From an uncultured Flavobacteriales bacterium (GTDB lineage: Bacteria; Bacteroidota; Bacteroidia; CAIKAF01), in NCBI GenBank assembly GCA_937925455.1, contig CALEWF010000097.1:1-7453 (forward strand): DNA of 7,453 nt. The letters run 5' to 3'. Positions 1-7,270 of this stretch are shown piece after piece (position 1 is the first letter of the stretch; every line of letters starts with the position of its first letter). A program made the position numbers and the translations under genes. Below the pieces are notes generated by a model. That model was not told the DNA's origin. It saw only the letters and a list, made by a program, of their open reading frames with translations, and did not search any database.

Positions 1-2
1 AC

Positions 3-65
3 AAATTGACCAAAGCAACTGGTTACGAATCATTCGTAGCCTCTAAGCACACAGACATGAGTTAA
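3..65 (+). CDS. C-terminal fragment of an unidentified protein (5' end outside window)
   Basis: This frame is open from the window edge and ends at TAA (63-65). It encodes about 20 residues ending in ...GYESFVASKHTDMS. I do not recognise the family. Support for coding is modest. The two-fold codons often end in C (TAC, TTC, CAC, GAC), which in AT-rich Bacteroidota is typical of well-expressed genes, and a hairpin begins two bases after the stop codon. The other open frame here would end at residue sequence ...LRIIRSL and looks less protein-like. The gene would converge on the minus-strand operon whose last gene ends at 205. The fragment is too short to assign a function. Confidence 0.4.
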   Translation, partial: KLTKATGYESFVASKHTDMS

Positions 66-66
66 T

Positions 67-91
67 GTTCATCCGTCAACTGACGATGAAC
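67..91. terminator. Hairpin between convergent genes, possible terminator
   Basis: GTTCAT (67-72) pairs with ATGAAC (86-91) and CGTCA (74-78) with TGACG (81-85). This gives 11 base pairs with a single bulged C at 73 and a very tight loop. It starts right after the TAA at 63-65 and lies between two converging transcription units, where a terminator or mRNA 3'-end stabiliser is expected. Neither strand shows a clear T tract after the stem, so it does not meet the classic intrinsic-terminator pattern. Confidence 0.4.
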
Positions 92-204
92 CAAACTCGC
101 AGGAGAAACTCGCCACACTAAAGGTGTAATAACTTAGAAGGGGATTTATAAGAGAGATACAAACCTCATGCTATTGTTGTATTAACTAAAATAAAATACG
201 TCAT

Positions 205-933
205 TTAGCGTAGTTCAAATTCCATCTTCACGGTAATGCTGGCAGTTTTATTTTTACTGCTGGTATTAAATGTTCCTCCCCAAGAATAGTCTTCATTGGT
301 ATATTGACCTGTAATTTGAAATATTCCCATATTACTATTTAGTAGTTTTCCTATTTTCGATCCAGAATTTTTTGCAATTGTTTCTGCTCTAAGTTTTCCA
401 TCTTGGGTAGCTTCGGCTAATAAGTTTATTTTTAAATCGGCCAATTTGGTGTAATAATATTGTGGTTCATAAGATTGTAGTTGAATGCCTTTATCCAATA
501 ACTCGGTAATTTCACGGGATATTCGTTCTACTTTTTCTAACTCCATGGATTCTACTTTTATATTCTGACTTAAAATATATCCATTAAAAATTCTATTATT
601 TCTTCCTTTATCAAAGTAATATTCTATATCTTCCATTGTATTAACAGATGAAAAAATAATTTCATTTTCTTTTATACCATTTTTTCTTAAATATTCTCTA
701 ATTAGGCGTTCATCTTCTTTTAATGCAGCGTATGCTGTTTTTATATCCATCGAACGTTGGCTAAATGAAGCATTCCATACAATTAAATCTGAGGTAAAAT
801 GGTGTTCGGCCATGCCGGTTACACTCACTTTTTTTACTTTTTGACCTCTTGTTTTGTAAGCTCCTCCGATAATTGCTGCTGCAATAATTACGGATATGGC
901 AATAATAAATGTAGCAGTGGTGTTGGTTTTCAT
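205..933 (-). CDS. SIMPL (DUF541) domain protein, membrane-anchored
   Basis: A 242-residue protein with a short N-terminus, one hydrophobic segment (about residues 8-25) and then a soluble domain, so it is probably anchored in the inner membrane and faces the periplasm. The segment after the anchor (VSVTGMAEHHFTSDLIVW, 36-53) matches the opening strand of SIMPL/DUF541 proteins. The stretch around 174-196 (EATQDGKLRAETIAKNSG..IG) is the family's typical helix, in which residues are added to 'A..DA..KAE.IA...G'. The family includes the Brucella antigen BP26, but its biochemical role is poorly defined. It is the last gene of the ribD cluster and starts 7 nt after the yigZ stop, so it is likely co-transcribed, although nothing ties it to flavins. 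A lipoprotein cysteine is absent, so the hydrophobic segment is either an uncleaved anchor or a signal peptide. Confidence 0.88.
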   Translation of the reverse strand: MKTNTTATFIIAISVIIAAAIIGGAYKTRGQKVKKVSVTGMAEHHFTSDLIVWNASFSQRSMDIKTAYAALKEDERLIREYLRKNGIKENEIIFSSVNTMEDIEYYFDKGRNNRIFNGYILSQNIKVESMELEKVERISREITELLDKGIQLQSYEPQYYYTKLADLKINLLAEATQDGKLRAETIAKNSGSKIGKLLNSNMGIFQITGQYTNEDYSWGGTFNTSSKNKTASITVKMEFELR

Positions 934-940
934 AGAAATT

Positions 941-1579
941 CTATTTGAAAAAATGATTTAAAATGGAAAATTCTATTTTATTAGATTTGGATTTCAAAAT
1001 TAAAAGCTCTTTTTCTATTTCGTCATAAATTTTTACTGGTATAACGCTTTTTAACAAAACGTAATCTTCATAAAAATATTCTTCTACCAAAACCTTTTGT
1101 TTTTTAATTATATCAATCAGTTTCTGATAATTTGTGTAATCTGATTGAATTTTAATGAGGTATTTTTTTTCAATGGTTACTATTGAGTTTTTTTCTATGG
1201 CCAATCGGGCAGCCTCCCCATAAGCTTTCACTAAGCCGGCTGTTCCAAGTAAAATTCCACCAAAATATCGTACAACAATTACTGCTACATTTACTAAACT
1301 TAATTTTGTTATTTGATTTAAAATGGGTCTTCCTGCAGTGCCCGAAGGTTCTCCTGCATCATGGCTTCGTTGAATAATTTCAGTAGCACTTTTTATTGTA
1401 TAGGCAAAACAATAATGACGTGCACCTTTATATTCTCCTTGTGTTTCTTTTAGTTTATTTTTAAAATCTTCTTCATTTGTAATAGGAAAAGCTATTCCTA
1501 TAAATTTGCTGCCTTTTTCAGTGTATATCCCTTCTGTGGTTTGGGATAATGTTTGGAGTGAAATTTCAGAATTTTCCAT
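941..1579 (-). CDS. yigZ: YigZ / IMPACT (UPF0029) family protein
   Basis: A 212-residue protein, full length for the family (E. coli YigZ is just over 200). The N-terminal IMPACT domain carries both signature blocks: DAGEPSGTAGRPIL at residues 74-87 and RYFGGILLGTAGLVKAYG at 104-121. RHYCFAY (54-60) forms the conserved strand before them. Residues from about 140 onward are the C-terminal ferredoxin-like DUF1949 domain. The family is cytosolic; eukaryotic IMPACT regulates translation through GCN2/GCN1, but the bacterial role is not settled. The ATG at 1577-1579 overlaps the end of the transporter gene by 14 nt and is the only methionine in the protein, so the start is well fixed. The gene sits third in a four-gene minus-strand unit. 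The symbol is assigned by family membership only. Confidence 0.93.
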   Translation of the reverse strand: MENSEISLQTLSQTTEGIYTEKGSKFIGIAFPITNEEDFKNKLKETQGEYKGARHYCFAYTIKSATEIIQRSHDAGEPSGTAGRPILNQITKLSLVNVAVIVVRYFGGILLGTAGLVKAYGEAARLAIEKNSIVTIEKKYLIKIQSDYTNYQKLIDIIKKQKVLVEEYFYEDYVLLKSVIPVKIYDEIEKELLILKSKSNKIEFSILNHFFK

Positions 1580-2426
1580 TTAGTAAAATAATTGCTATAA
1601 TAGATAAGAATAATCCAATATAATTGATCATAAGATATTTTTCACGAAAAATCAAAATACCAATCAGCGCTGAGGTTATTACAATTCCTATATTATTCAA
1701 TGCGAAAACCACAGCACTTGGAATTTCAGCAAAGCGTAAAGCCCTTAGTAAGAAGAACAACGAACCCCAGTTAAAAATTCCAAGCAAAACACCGGCAAAA
1801 ATGGAACGAAGGGTTGGTATTTGTTTGGTGCGTAATGATTGTAATAAAAGAAAGATAAATCCGCTAATAAATGCAAACAGAAAAATTAATGAGGCAAAAG
1901 GAACAAACTCGTTTTCGTAAATAAATAGCTTTTGTGCGATATTCAAGTAAGTGTCAATAAATCCACTTCCTATGAATAAAATAAACGGAAGAAGTATTAC
2001 CCATATAGAAGGTTTAATGTGATCTTTTCGATAGGAAATAGCTAATACTGCTGTGATGGCTATAGCTAACCCAATCCATTGCCAAGTGTTTAGTTTTTCT
2101 TTAAAGTATAACACTCCCACCATTACCGGAATCACCATGCTCATCTTACCGGCTACTGATGTTATGGCCATGCCTGCTTTTTGAGTGGTTAATGCCATAA
2201 CCAAAAAAATAGAAACAAATACAATCCCCAAAATCAATGTATGAATCCACCAGGGTGACGTAAATGCTTCTTGTAACGAAAAAGGGAGAATCAATAATCC
2301 TGTAACGGATGCTGTAATATAATTTATCACAATGGCATGCAGATTATGTATCTTAAATCTTACAAATAGTTTGAAAAATACAACTAAAATGGTGGAAAAC
2401 AGAATACTTAGCAAAAGGGCTGTCAT
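1566..2426 (-). CDS. EamA/DMT-superfamily transporter (10 TM)
   Basis: A 286-residue, very hydrophobic protein with about ten predicted membrane helices in two homologous halves. The repeat is visible: FKEKLNTWQWIGLAIAI (about 108-124) in the first half matches FREKYLMINYIGLFLSI (about 260-276) in the second, each being the last helix pair of an EamA domain. AGMAITSVAGKMSMVIPV (84-101) is the usual conserved helix of the first half. It is an inner-membrane carrier that probably exchanges or exports a small metabolite; the substrate cannot be read from the sequence. Its ATG overlaps the ribD stop in an ATGA (2423-2426), meaning translational coupling, and RibN flavin transporters belong to this superfamily, so a flavin is a candidate substrate (inference). 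Amino-acid or other metabolite efflux is equally possible. Confidence 0.92.
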   Translation of the reverse strand: MTALLLSILFSTILVVFFKLFVRFKIHNLHAIVINYITASVTGLLILPFSLQEAFTSPWWIHTLILGIVFVSIFLVMALTTQKAGMAITSVAGKMSMVIPVMVGVLYFKEKLNTWQWIGLAIAITAVLAISYRKDHIKPSIWVILLPFILFIGSGFIDTYLNIAQKLFIYENEFVPFASLIFLFAFISGFIFLLLQSLRTKQIPTLRSIFAGVLLGIFNWGSLFFLLRALRFAEIPSAVVFALNNIGIVITSALIGILIFREKYLMINYIGLFLSIIAIILLNGKF

Positions 2427-3415
2427 AATTTTTCCGGATGAAAGATTTCAATAATATCCTCGCTCATGGAAATGGTTTGTGACGACTTTGCAAGGTGTAA
2501 GGTAGGAGCTTTAACTCCGGTATGTAATGAAAGTTTTGTATTGGTAATCACTCTTGCTTCATCCCATAAGCCAGCATGGATGAAATTTTGAAGTGTATAA
2601 GCTCCACCTTCTACCAATACCGAGATAATATGATTGGTTCTGCAGAATTGTATAAATGGTTGGAGAGAATCATTAGGTGAAGATTCAATTACATACGTTG
2701 CAGCTTCGTTATTCCATATTTTTAAATTAGGGGGTAGGGGAGAATTGTTATTTAAAATAAGGCGTATCGGATTTTTCCCTTTCACCCACCGAACGGTTAG
2801 TTCTGGATTATCGTTTATGGCTGTATGGCTGCCTATTAAAATGGCTTGTTCTTCACTACGCCATTGATGTACTAACACGTCAGTTTCCGAATGAGATATT
2901 TTAATTTTTTCACCAGGTTGGCCAATAAATCCATCAACCGTTTGTGCCCATTTTAATACAATGTAAGGACGTTGTTTTTCATGAAAGGTAATAAATCGTT
3001 TGTTCAACTCACGACAGGCATTTTCTTTTACTCCAACCTTTACTTCTATGCCGGCACGCCGAAGGATTTCAATTCCTTTCCCGGCTACTTTTTCATGGGG
3101 GTCTTTCATCCCTACAACAACCCGAGGAATGCCCATCTCAACGATGAGGTTTGCACAGGGAGGGGTTTTGCCATAGTGCGAACAGGGTTCTAAGTTAACA
3201 TATAAAGTGCAATTTTTTAGTTGGGTTTTATCTTTTACTGATGCTATGGCATTTACTTCGGCATGTGGGCCGCCGTATGCCTGGTGGTAACCTTCACCTA
3301 TGATTTTATTTTCTTCATTTACTATTACACATCCTACCATGGGGTTAGGCGCAGTGTAACCGCCTCCTTTACTAGCCAATTCTAAGCAGCGATTCATATA
3401 AACTTCGGGTGTCAT
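2423..3415 (-). CDS. ribD: Bifunctional RibD: pyrimidine deaminase / 5-amino-6-(5-phosphoribosylamino)uracil reductase
   Basis: A 330-residue cytosolic enzyme of riboflavin synthesis. It deaminates 2,5-diamino-6-ribosylamino-4(3H)-pyrimidinone 5'-phosphate and then reduces the ribose ring with NADPH. The N-terminal deaminase domain (about 1-145) has TAPNPMVGCV (21-30), the zinc/catalytic HAEVNAI (51-57; His51 and Glu53) and PCSHYGKTPPC (77-87; zinc Cys78 and Cys87). The reductase domain (about 148-330) shows KWAQTVDGFI (155-164), ILIGSHTAINDNP (192-204) and VEGG (268-271). All key residues are present, so both activities are expected. At 330 aa it is somewhat shorter than the E. coli enzyme (about 367). 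The start at 3415 puts the usual short lead-in before YMNRCLELA. It is the first gene of the minus-strand unit. The 126-bp upstream gap is too short and shows no recognisable FMN riboswitch. Confidence 0.97.
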   Translation of the reverse strand: MTPEVYMNRCLELASKGGGYTAPNPMVGCVIVNEENKIIGEGYHQAYGGPHAEVNAIASVKDKTQLKNCTLYVNLEPCSHYGKTPPCANLIVEMGIPRVVVGMKDPHEKVAGKGIEILRRAGIEVKVGVKENACRELNKRFITFHEKQRPYIVLKWAQTVDGFIGQPGEKIKISHSETDVLVHQWRSEEQAILIGSHTAINDNPELTVRWVKGKNPIRLILNNNSPLPPNLKIWNNEAATYVIESSPNDSLQPFIQFCRTNHIISVLVEGGAYTLQNFIHAGLWDEARVITNTKLSLHTGVKAPTLHLAKSSQTISMSEDIIEIFHPEKL

Positions 3416-3423
3416 TTCACCGG

Positions 3424-3431
3424 CAAAGGTA
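3424..3431 (-). promoter_or_regulatory. ribD: Candidate -7 promoter element for the ribD operon
   Basis: The minus strand reads TACCTTTG here, a full match to the Bacteroidota -7 consensus TAnnTTTG. The ribD ATG starts 8 nt downstream, so transcription would begin only a few bases before the start codon, giving a nearly leaderless mRNA. No good -33 TTG/TTTG lies at the usual spacing, which lowers confidence. It faces a similar element for the opposite operon about 90 bp away. Confidence 0.4.
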
Positions 3432-3518
3432 ATGCAACTATCTTAATGGATAGGGTTTTAAACATGATGGTGTAAATAACATTACAAAATTGAAAATAAA
3501 ATGCAGTAATAGGTAGGG

Positions 3519-3526
3519 TAGTTTTG
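3519..3526 (+). promoter_or_regulatory. Candidate -7 promoter element for the barrel gene-prmC-ligA operon
   Basis: TAGTTTTG fits TAnnTTTG, the -7 element used by the Bacteroidota primary sigma factor. It lies 15 nt before the chosen ATG at 3542, implying a short leader of about 10 nt. The nearest upstream TTG (3490-3492) is 26 nt away, slightly more than the normal -33/-7 spacing. The element also argues for the ATG at 3542 over the TTG at 3524, because the TTG lies inside the motif. Confidence 0.4.
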
Positions 3527-3541
3527 TTTAAAACTTCGATA

Positions 3542-4306
3542 ATGAAAAAAAAAATCCTTTTTTTGTTGTGTGTAATGCCAATAATGATTACTGCCCAAAC
3601 TGATACCGTTCAACCTAAAAAAGATCCGCTAGTAATTAAATATCTTGTTAGTTCTGATTTTACTTTTACTTTGGGTAATTTAAATTCATTTACAACCATC
3701 AATAAAGGACAGTTGGATTTGGAAAAGCGGGTAATTGGTACAAAAATTTTAGCACAATATCGCTATGGCATTATTGATTCTACTGTTAATTCCAATGAAT
3801 TGAATACATCCATCATGATTTCTCTATTCCCTAAAAATCGAGTGTATGGATTTGTGAATGGAGGGTTTGAAACTTCTTTTTTGAGAGGAGTTAAATATAG
3901 AGGATATGGAGGTTTGGGAGTTGGTTTTCGAGTAATTAAAACAGATACTCACCAATTTGAGCCTTTTATCAATTTTATTTATGAATATAACAAATTTGCC
4001 GAGCCTATTCAAACTACGCCAGATACAAGTTTTGTATTACAAACATTTCGTGGAATAGTGGGTTGGACTGGATTGCATAAAGTTATAAATAATAAAATGG
4101 CTATTGCTCACAATTTTAAATATCAGCAATCGTTGACCCAGGCAGATAACTTTCGTTTTGAAGGCAGCATTTCAATAACTTATCCTATTATTAAAATACT
4201 ATCTGTTAAAGCTGGTTTTATAGGTACTTATGAAAATGTGGTGCCAGAAACAAGGAAAAAATCTGATTTTATTTGGACTTTAGGTATAGCATTGTCGAAT
4301 TTATGA
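3542..4306 (+). CDS. Outer-membrane beta-barrel protein, DUF481-like
   Basis: A 254-residue exported protein. Residues 1-18 form a signal peptide (MKKKILFLLCVMPIMITA) with a likely cleavage site at ITA/QT. The mature part is a run of alternating strands with aromatic residues and short turns, with the pattern of DUF481 (YdiY-type) barrels: a first strand with a glycine-asparagine turn (SSDFTFTLGNLNSF, 37-50), then QYRYG (72-76), a surface-exposed NEL segment, YGFVNGGFET (102-111), the glycine-rich YRGYGGLGVGFRV (119-131) and FIWTLGIALSNL at the C-terminus. The last residue is Leu, not the usual Phe. The substrate and role are unknown. I preferred the ATG at 3542 to an upstream TTG because it begins directly with the signal peptide. 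The stop overlaps the prmC start, so the two are coupled. DUF481 assignment is from pattern memory; a different small barrel family is possible. Confidence 0.8.
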   Translation: MKKKILFLLCVMPIMITAQTDTVQPKKDPLVIKYLVSSDFTFTLGNLNSFTTINKGQLDLEKRVIGTKILAQYRYGIIDSTVNSNELNTSIMISLFPKNRVYGFVNGGFETSFLRGVKYRGYGGLGVGFRVIKTDTHQFEPFINFIYEYNKFAEPIQTTPDTSFVLQTFRGIVGWTGLHKVINNKMAIAHNFKYQQSLTQADNFRFEGSISITYPIIKILSVKAGFIGTYENVVPETRKKSDFIWTLGIALSNL

Positions 4307-5205
4307 TACCGTTTAAACAGTTTGGAGGGGAGGTGCCAATTCCCAATAACAAGGCATCTTCCCTTTATTATTTTATTCAACAGCAGCTTTCATCCATATA
4401 TACAGCGGATGAAGCACGTATCATTGCACAGCTGTTATTAGAGCATTTTTCCGGAATTACTTCCTTGGAGTACAAAAAAAATCCTGACCAATTGGTAAAT
4501 CAATCCGTAATTATGCAAGTGCATGGGTCGCTTGATTTACTAAAACAAGGGAAACCCGTACAACAAATTATTGGATGGTGTGAATTTTATCGTCATCGTT
4601 TGATGGTAAATGAACACGTGCTAATACCAAGGCCTGAAACCGAAGAATTGGTAGAGTATGCAATACATTCGGTAAATTCTGAATCTCTTACTATATTGGA
4701 TATTGGAACCGGGAGTGGATGCATTGCCATTTCACTCAAAAAAGCCATTCCACAAGCCCAAGTATGGGCGATGGAAGTATCGCCCGAAGCCTTGCAAGTA
4801 GCACGGGCGAACGCCAACCAGTTAAATACTGTAATTTATTTTATTCAAGCCGATGTAATGTTGTATGCATCATGGGATGCGTTGCCCGATTTTGACTTGA
4901 TTATTTCTAATCCTCCGTATATTTCATTGGACGAACAATCTTCATTGTCTAAAACAGTAATAGATTTTGAACCTCATACAGCATTGTTTGCACCTGGAAC
5001 TGATCCGCTGGTTTTTTATCGAAAAATAGCTGAAATTGGTCGTTTGAAATTAAAACCACAGGGTCAAATTTGGGTGGAAATCAACGAGCGGTTGGGAGAT
5101 GAAACCCGCCAAGTGTTTGTGGAGGCTGGCTATCATACGGTTGATTTACGCAACGATCTGAGTGGAAAACAACGATTTGTGAACGCAAAAAGAGAACGTG
5201 TATGA
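4303..5205 (+). CDS. prmC: Peptide chain release factor N5-glutamine methyltransferase PrmC (HemK)
   Basis: A 300-residue cytosolic enzyme that uses S-adenosylmethionine to methylate the glutamine of the GGQ motif in release factors RF1 and RF2, which speeds translation termination. An N-terminal helical release-factor-binding domain (about 15-95) is followed by IPRPETEELV (108-117), the SAM-binding DIGTGSGCIAISL (133-145) and the catalytic NPPYISLDE (203-211). After these comes DFEPHTALFAPGTDPLVFYRKI (starting at 221), a conserved block of the family. All signature residues are intact. The length is slightly above that of E. coli PrmC (277 aa). I chose the ATG at 4303 because it overlaps the previous stop as ATGA; a TTG 30 nt upstream would extend the protein into the barrel gene. 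Its stop overlaps the ligA ATG in the same way. Confidence 0.97.
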   Translation: MIPFKQFGGEVPIPNNKASSLYYFIQQQLSSIYTADEARIIAQLLLEHFSGITSLEYKKNPDQLVNQSVIMQVHGSLDLLKQGKPVQQIIGWCEFYRHRLMVNEHVLIPRPETEELVEYAIHSVNSESLTILDIGTGSGCIAISLKKAIPQAQVWAMEVSPEALQVARANANQLNTVIYFIQADVMLYASWDALPDFDLIISNPPYISLDEQSSLSKTVIDFEPHTALFAPGTDPLVFYRKIAEIGRLKLKPQGQIWVEINERLGDETRQVFVEAGYHTVDLRNDLSGKQRFVNAKRERV

Positions 5206-7244
5206 ACAAGGATCAAATTAAATCACGAATGAACGATTTGATACAGCTGATCAATTACCATAACTACCGCTATTATGTACTTGATGACCCAGAAATTTCA
5301 GATTACGACTATGATCAACTACTTAACGAACTGATTCGTTTAGAAAAAGAACATCCGGAACTGGCTGAGCCAAATTCGCCAACCCAACGAGTAGGTGGAG
5401 ATATCACCAAAAAATTCCCTACCGTAAAACACAAGATACGGATGATGTCTCTTGATAATACATACAGTTTTGAAGAACTGGAAGAGTTTCATCAACGTGT
5501 GGTAAAGGCTGTTGGGTATGAACCGGAGTATGTATGCGAATTAAAAATTGATGGGGTGGCCATTAGCATTCATTATGAACATGGGAAATTAAAACAAGCC
5601 GTAACCCGTGGCGATGGTATTCAGGGTGATGAAGTGACGGCTAATGTAAAAACCATTCGTTCGGTGCCGTTGCAACTCTTGGGAAATGACTATCCGGATG
5701 AATTAGAAGTAAGGGGAGAAATATTTATGCCCGTAAAAGTATTTAAAAAACTCAATGAAGAATTGCGGGAAGAATTGATTGAAAAAGGATTAAATGAAGA
5801 AGAAATTGAACAACAGTTATTAAAAAATCCCAGAAATACGGCGGCCGGAACCTTAAAGTTACAAGATTCAAAAATCGTGGCTTCCCGTAAGCTTGATTCG
5901 TTTTTGTATTTTGTGATTAGTCCCGAATCATCGTTTGAAACACATTACGAAAGTGTATTAAAAGCCAAAGAGTGGGGTTTTAAAGTCAATCCATACATGC
6001 AAAAATGTGCTTCGTTGCATGAAGTAAAACAATACATAGCGCACTGGGAAAAAAAGCGGTTTGAATTAGATTACGATACGGATGGAATAGTTATTAAAGT
6101 TAATAGTTTTAAGTTACAACGCTTGCTGGGAGAAACAGCCAAAGCCCCCAGATGGGCCATTGCATATAAGTATAAGGCAGAACAAGCAGCTACCATTCTT
6201 CAAGACATTATTTTTCAGGTAGGTCGTACAGGGGCTATTACGCCTGTAGCGGTCCTCAAACCGGTACAACTAGCAGGAACAACGGTAAAACGAGCTTCTT
6301 TGCATAATGCCGATTTTATTGAAGAAAAAGATTTGCGGATTGGAGATACCGTGTTTGTAGAAAAAGGGGGAGAAATAATTCCCAAAATTATAGGAGTTGA
6401 TTTATCCAAGCGTGATTTGTTTGCAAAGCCTTTTCATTACATTACTCGCTGCCCCGAATGTAATACTCCACTAGTACGCAAAGAAGGAGAAGCCATCCAT
6501 TACTGCCCGAATGAAACAGGTTGTAAACCCCAAATTTTGGGTAAAATGATTCATTTTATTACTCGAAAGGCTATGAATATTGAAAGCCTGGGAGAAAAAA
6601 CCATTGAGCAGTTTTACGAAGCCGGGTTGGTAAAAAACTTTGCAGACTTTTATGAGCTGACGTATGATCAAATTATCCGTTTAGAGGGGTTTCAAGATAA
6701 AGCAACGCGAAATATTTTGCAGGGTATTGAAGCTTCGAAAAAAGTTCCTTTCCCGAGAGTATTGTATGCATTGGGCATTCGGTATGTGGGTGAAACCGTT
6801 GCACAAAAATTAGCCCGCCATTTTAAATCCATCGACGCTTTGAAAAAAGCCTCTTTTCAAGAACTCTGCGAAGTAGAAGAAATAGGCGATAAAATAGCTG
6901 CCAGCATAATTGAATATTTTAAAAATCCCTATAATCTATTAATCATTGAGCGACTGAGAAAATACGGAGTCCAGTTAGCATTGGAGGAAGATACTTTAAA
7001 ACCAATAGACGATAAACTGAAAGGCTTAAGTTTTGTAATTTCTGGAGTGTTTGAAAAACACAGTAGAGATGAACTAAAGGAATTAATTATTCAGCATGGG
7101 GGTAAAAACACAGGTTCTGTATCTGGAAAAACATCCTATTTATTAGCCGGAGATAATGCCGGTCCTGAAAAATTGAAAAAGGCTGAACAGCTTGGAATAA
7201 AAATAATTGGTGAAGAAGAATTTTTGAAGATGATCGGAAAGTGA
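5202..7244 (+). CDS. ligA: NAD-dependent DNA ligase LigA
   Basis: A complete 680-residue ligase that seals nicks in replication and repair using NAD+. Domain Ia (about 1-70) has the NMN-binding helix pair ending in YYVLDDPEISDYDYD. The adenylation domain has the nucleophile Lys115 in CELKIDG (112-118), then VTRGDG, LEVRGEIFMP (168-177), NPRNTAAGTLKLQDS (209-223) and DTDGIVIKV (292-300). The OB domain contains QVGRTGAITPVAVLKPV (339-355). The zinc finger uses Cys417, Cys420, Cys435 and Cys441, the same spacing as in E. coli. Helix-hairpin-helix repeats fill about 445-590, and the BRCT domain about 603-680. The region before NPRN is about 11 residues longer than in E. coli as I recall it, with a strongly charged helical character (184-208). 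The start is fixed by the ATGA overlap with prmC at 5202-5205. It should be essential. Confidence 0.98.
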   Translation: MNKDQIKSRMNDLIQLINYHNYRYYVLDDPEISDYDYDQLLNELIRLEKEHPELAEPNSPTQRVGGDITKKFPTVKHKIRMMSLDNTYSFEELEEFHQRVVKAVGYEPEYVCELKIDGVAISIHYEHGKLKQAVTRGDGIQGDEVTANVKTIRSVPLQLLGNDYPDELEVRGEIFMPVKVFKKLNEELREELIEKGLNEEEIEQQLLKNPRNTAAGTLKLQDSKIVASRKLDSFLYFVISPESSFETHYESVLKAKEWGFKVNPYMQKCASLHEVKQYIAHWEKKRFELDYDTDGIVIKVNSFKLQRLLGETAKAPRWAIAYKYKAEQAATILQDIIFQVGRTGAITPVAVLKPVQLAGTTVKRASLHNADFIEEKDLRIGDTVFVEKGGEIIPKIIGVDLSKRDLFAKPFHYITRCPECNTPLVRKEGEAIHYCPNETGCKPQILGKMIHFITRKAMNIESLGEKTIEQFYEAGLVKNFADFYELTYDQIIRLEGFQDKATRNILQGIEASKKVPFPRVLYALGIRYVGETVAQKLARHFKSIDALKKASFQELCEVEEIGDKIAASIIEYFKNPYNLLIIERLRKYGVQLALEEDTLKPIDDKLKGLSFVISGVFEKHSRDELKELIIQHGGKNTGSVSGKTSYLLAGDNAGPEKLKKAEQLGIKIIGEEEFLKMIGK

Positions 7245-7270
7245 GCAGTGAAAGTGGTAATGAATATTCG

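Noticed and set aside
179..199. GTATT/AATAC stem just downstream of the SIMPL gene as its terminator.
   Set aside because: Five mostly A-T pairs with an 11-nt loop is too weak to support a call; the hairpin at 67-91 is a better candidate.
3524..3541. Upstream TTG start adding six residues to the barrel protein.
   Set aside because: It would place residues before a normal signal peptide and overlaps the likely -7 promoter element, while the ATG at 3542 starts cleanly with MKKK.
3416..3541. FMN riboswitch upstream of ribD.
   Set aside because: The gap is short and contains none of the conserved GGGG/CCC-rich FMN-box segments.
4273..4302. Upstream TTG start for prmC.
   Set aside because: The ATG at 4303 overlaps the preceding stop as ATGA, as at the next junction, and the extension has no family counterpart.
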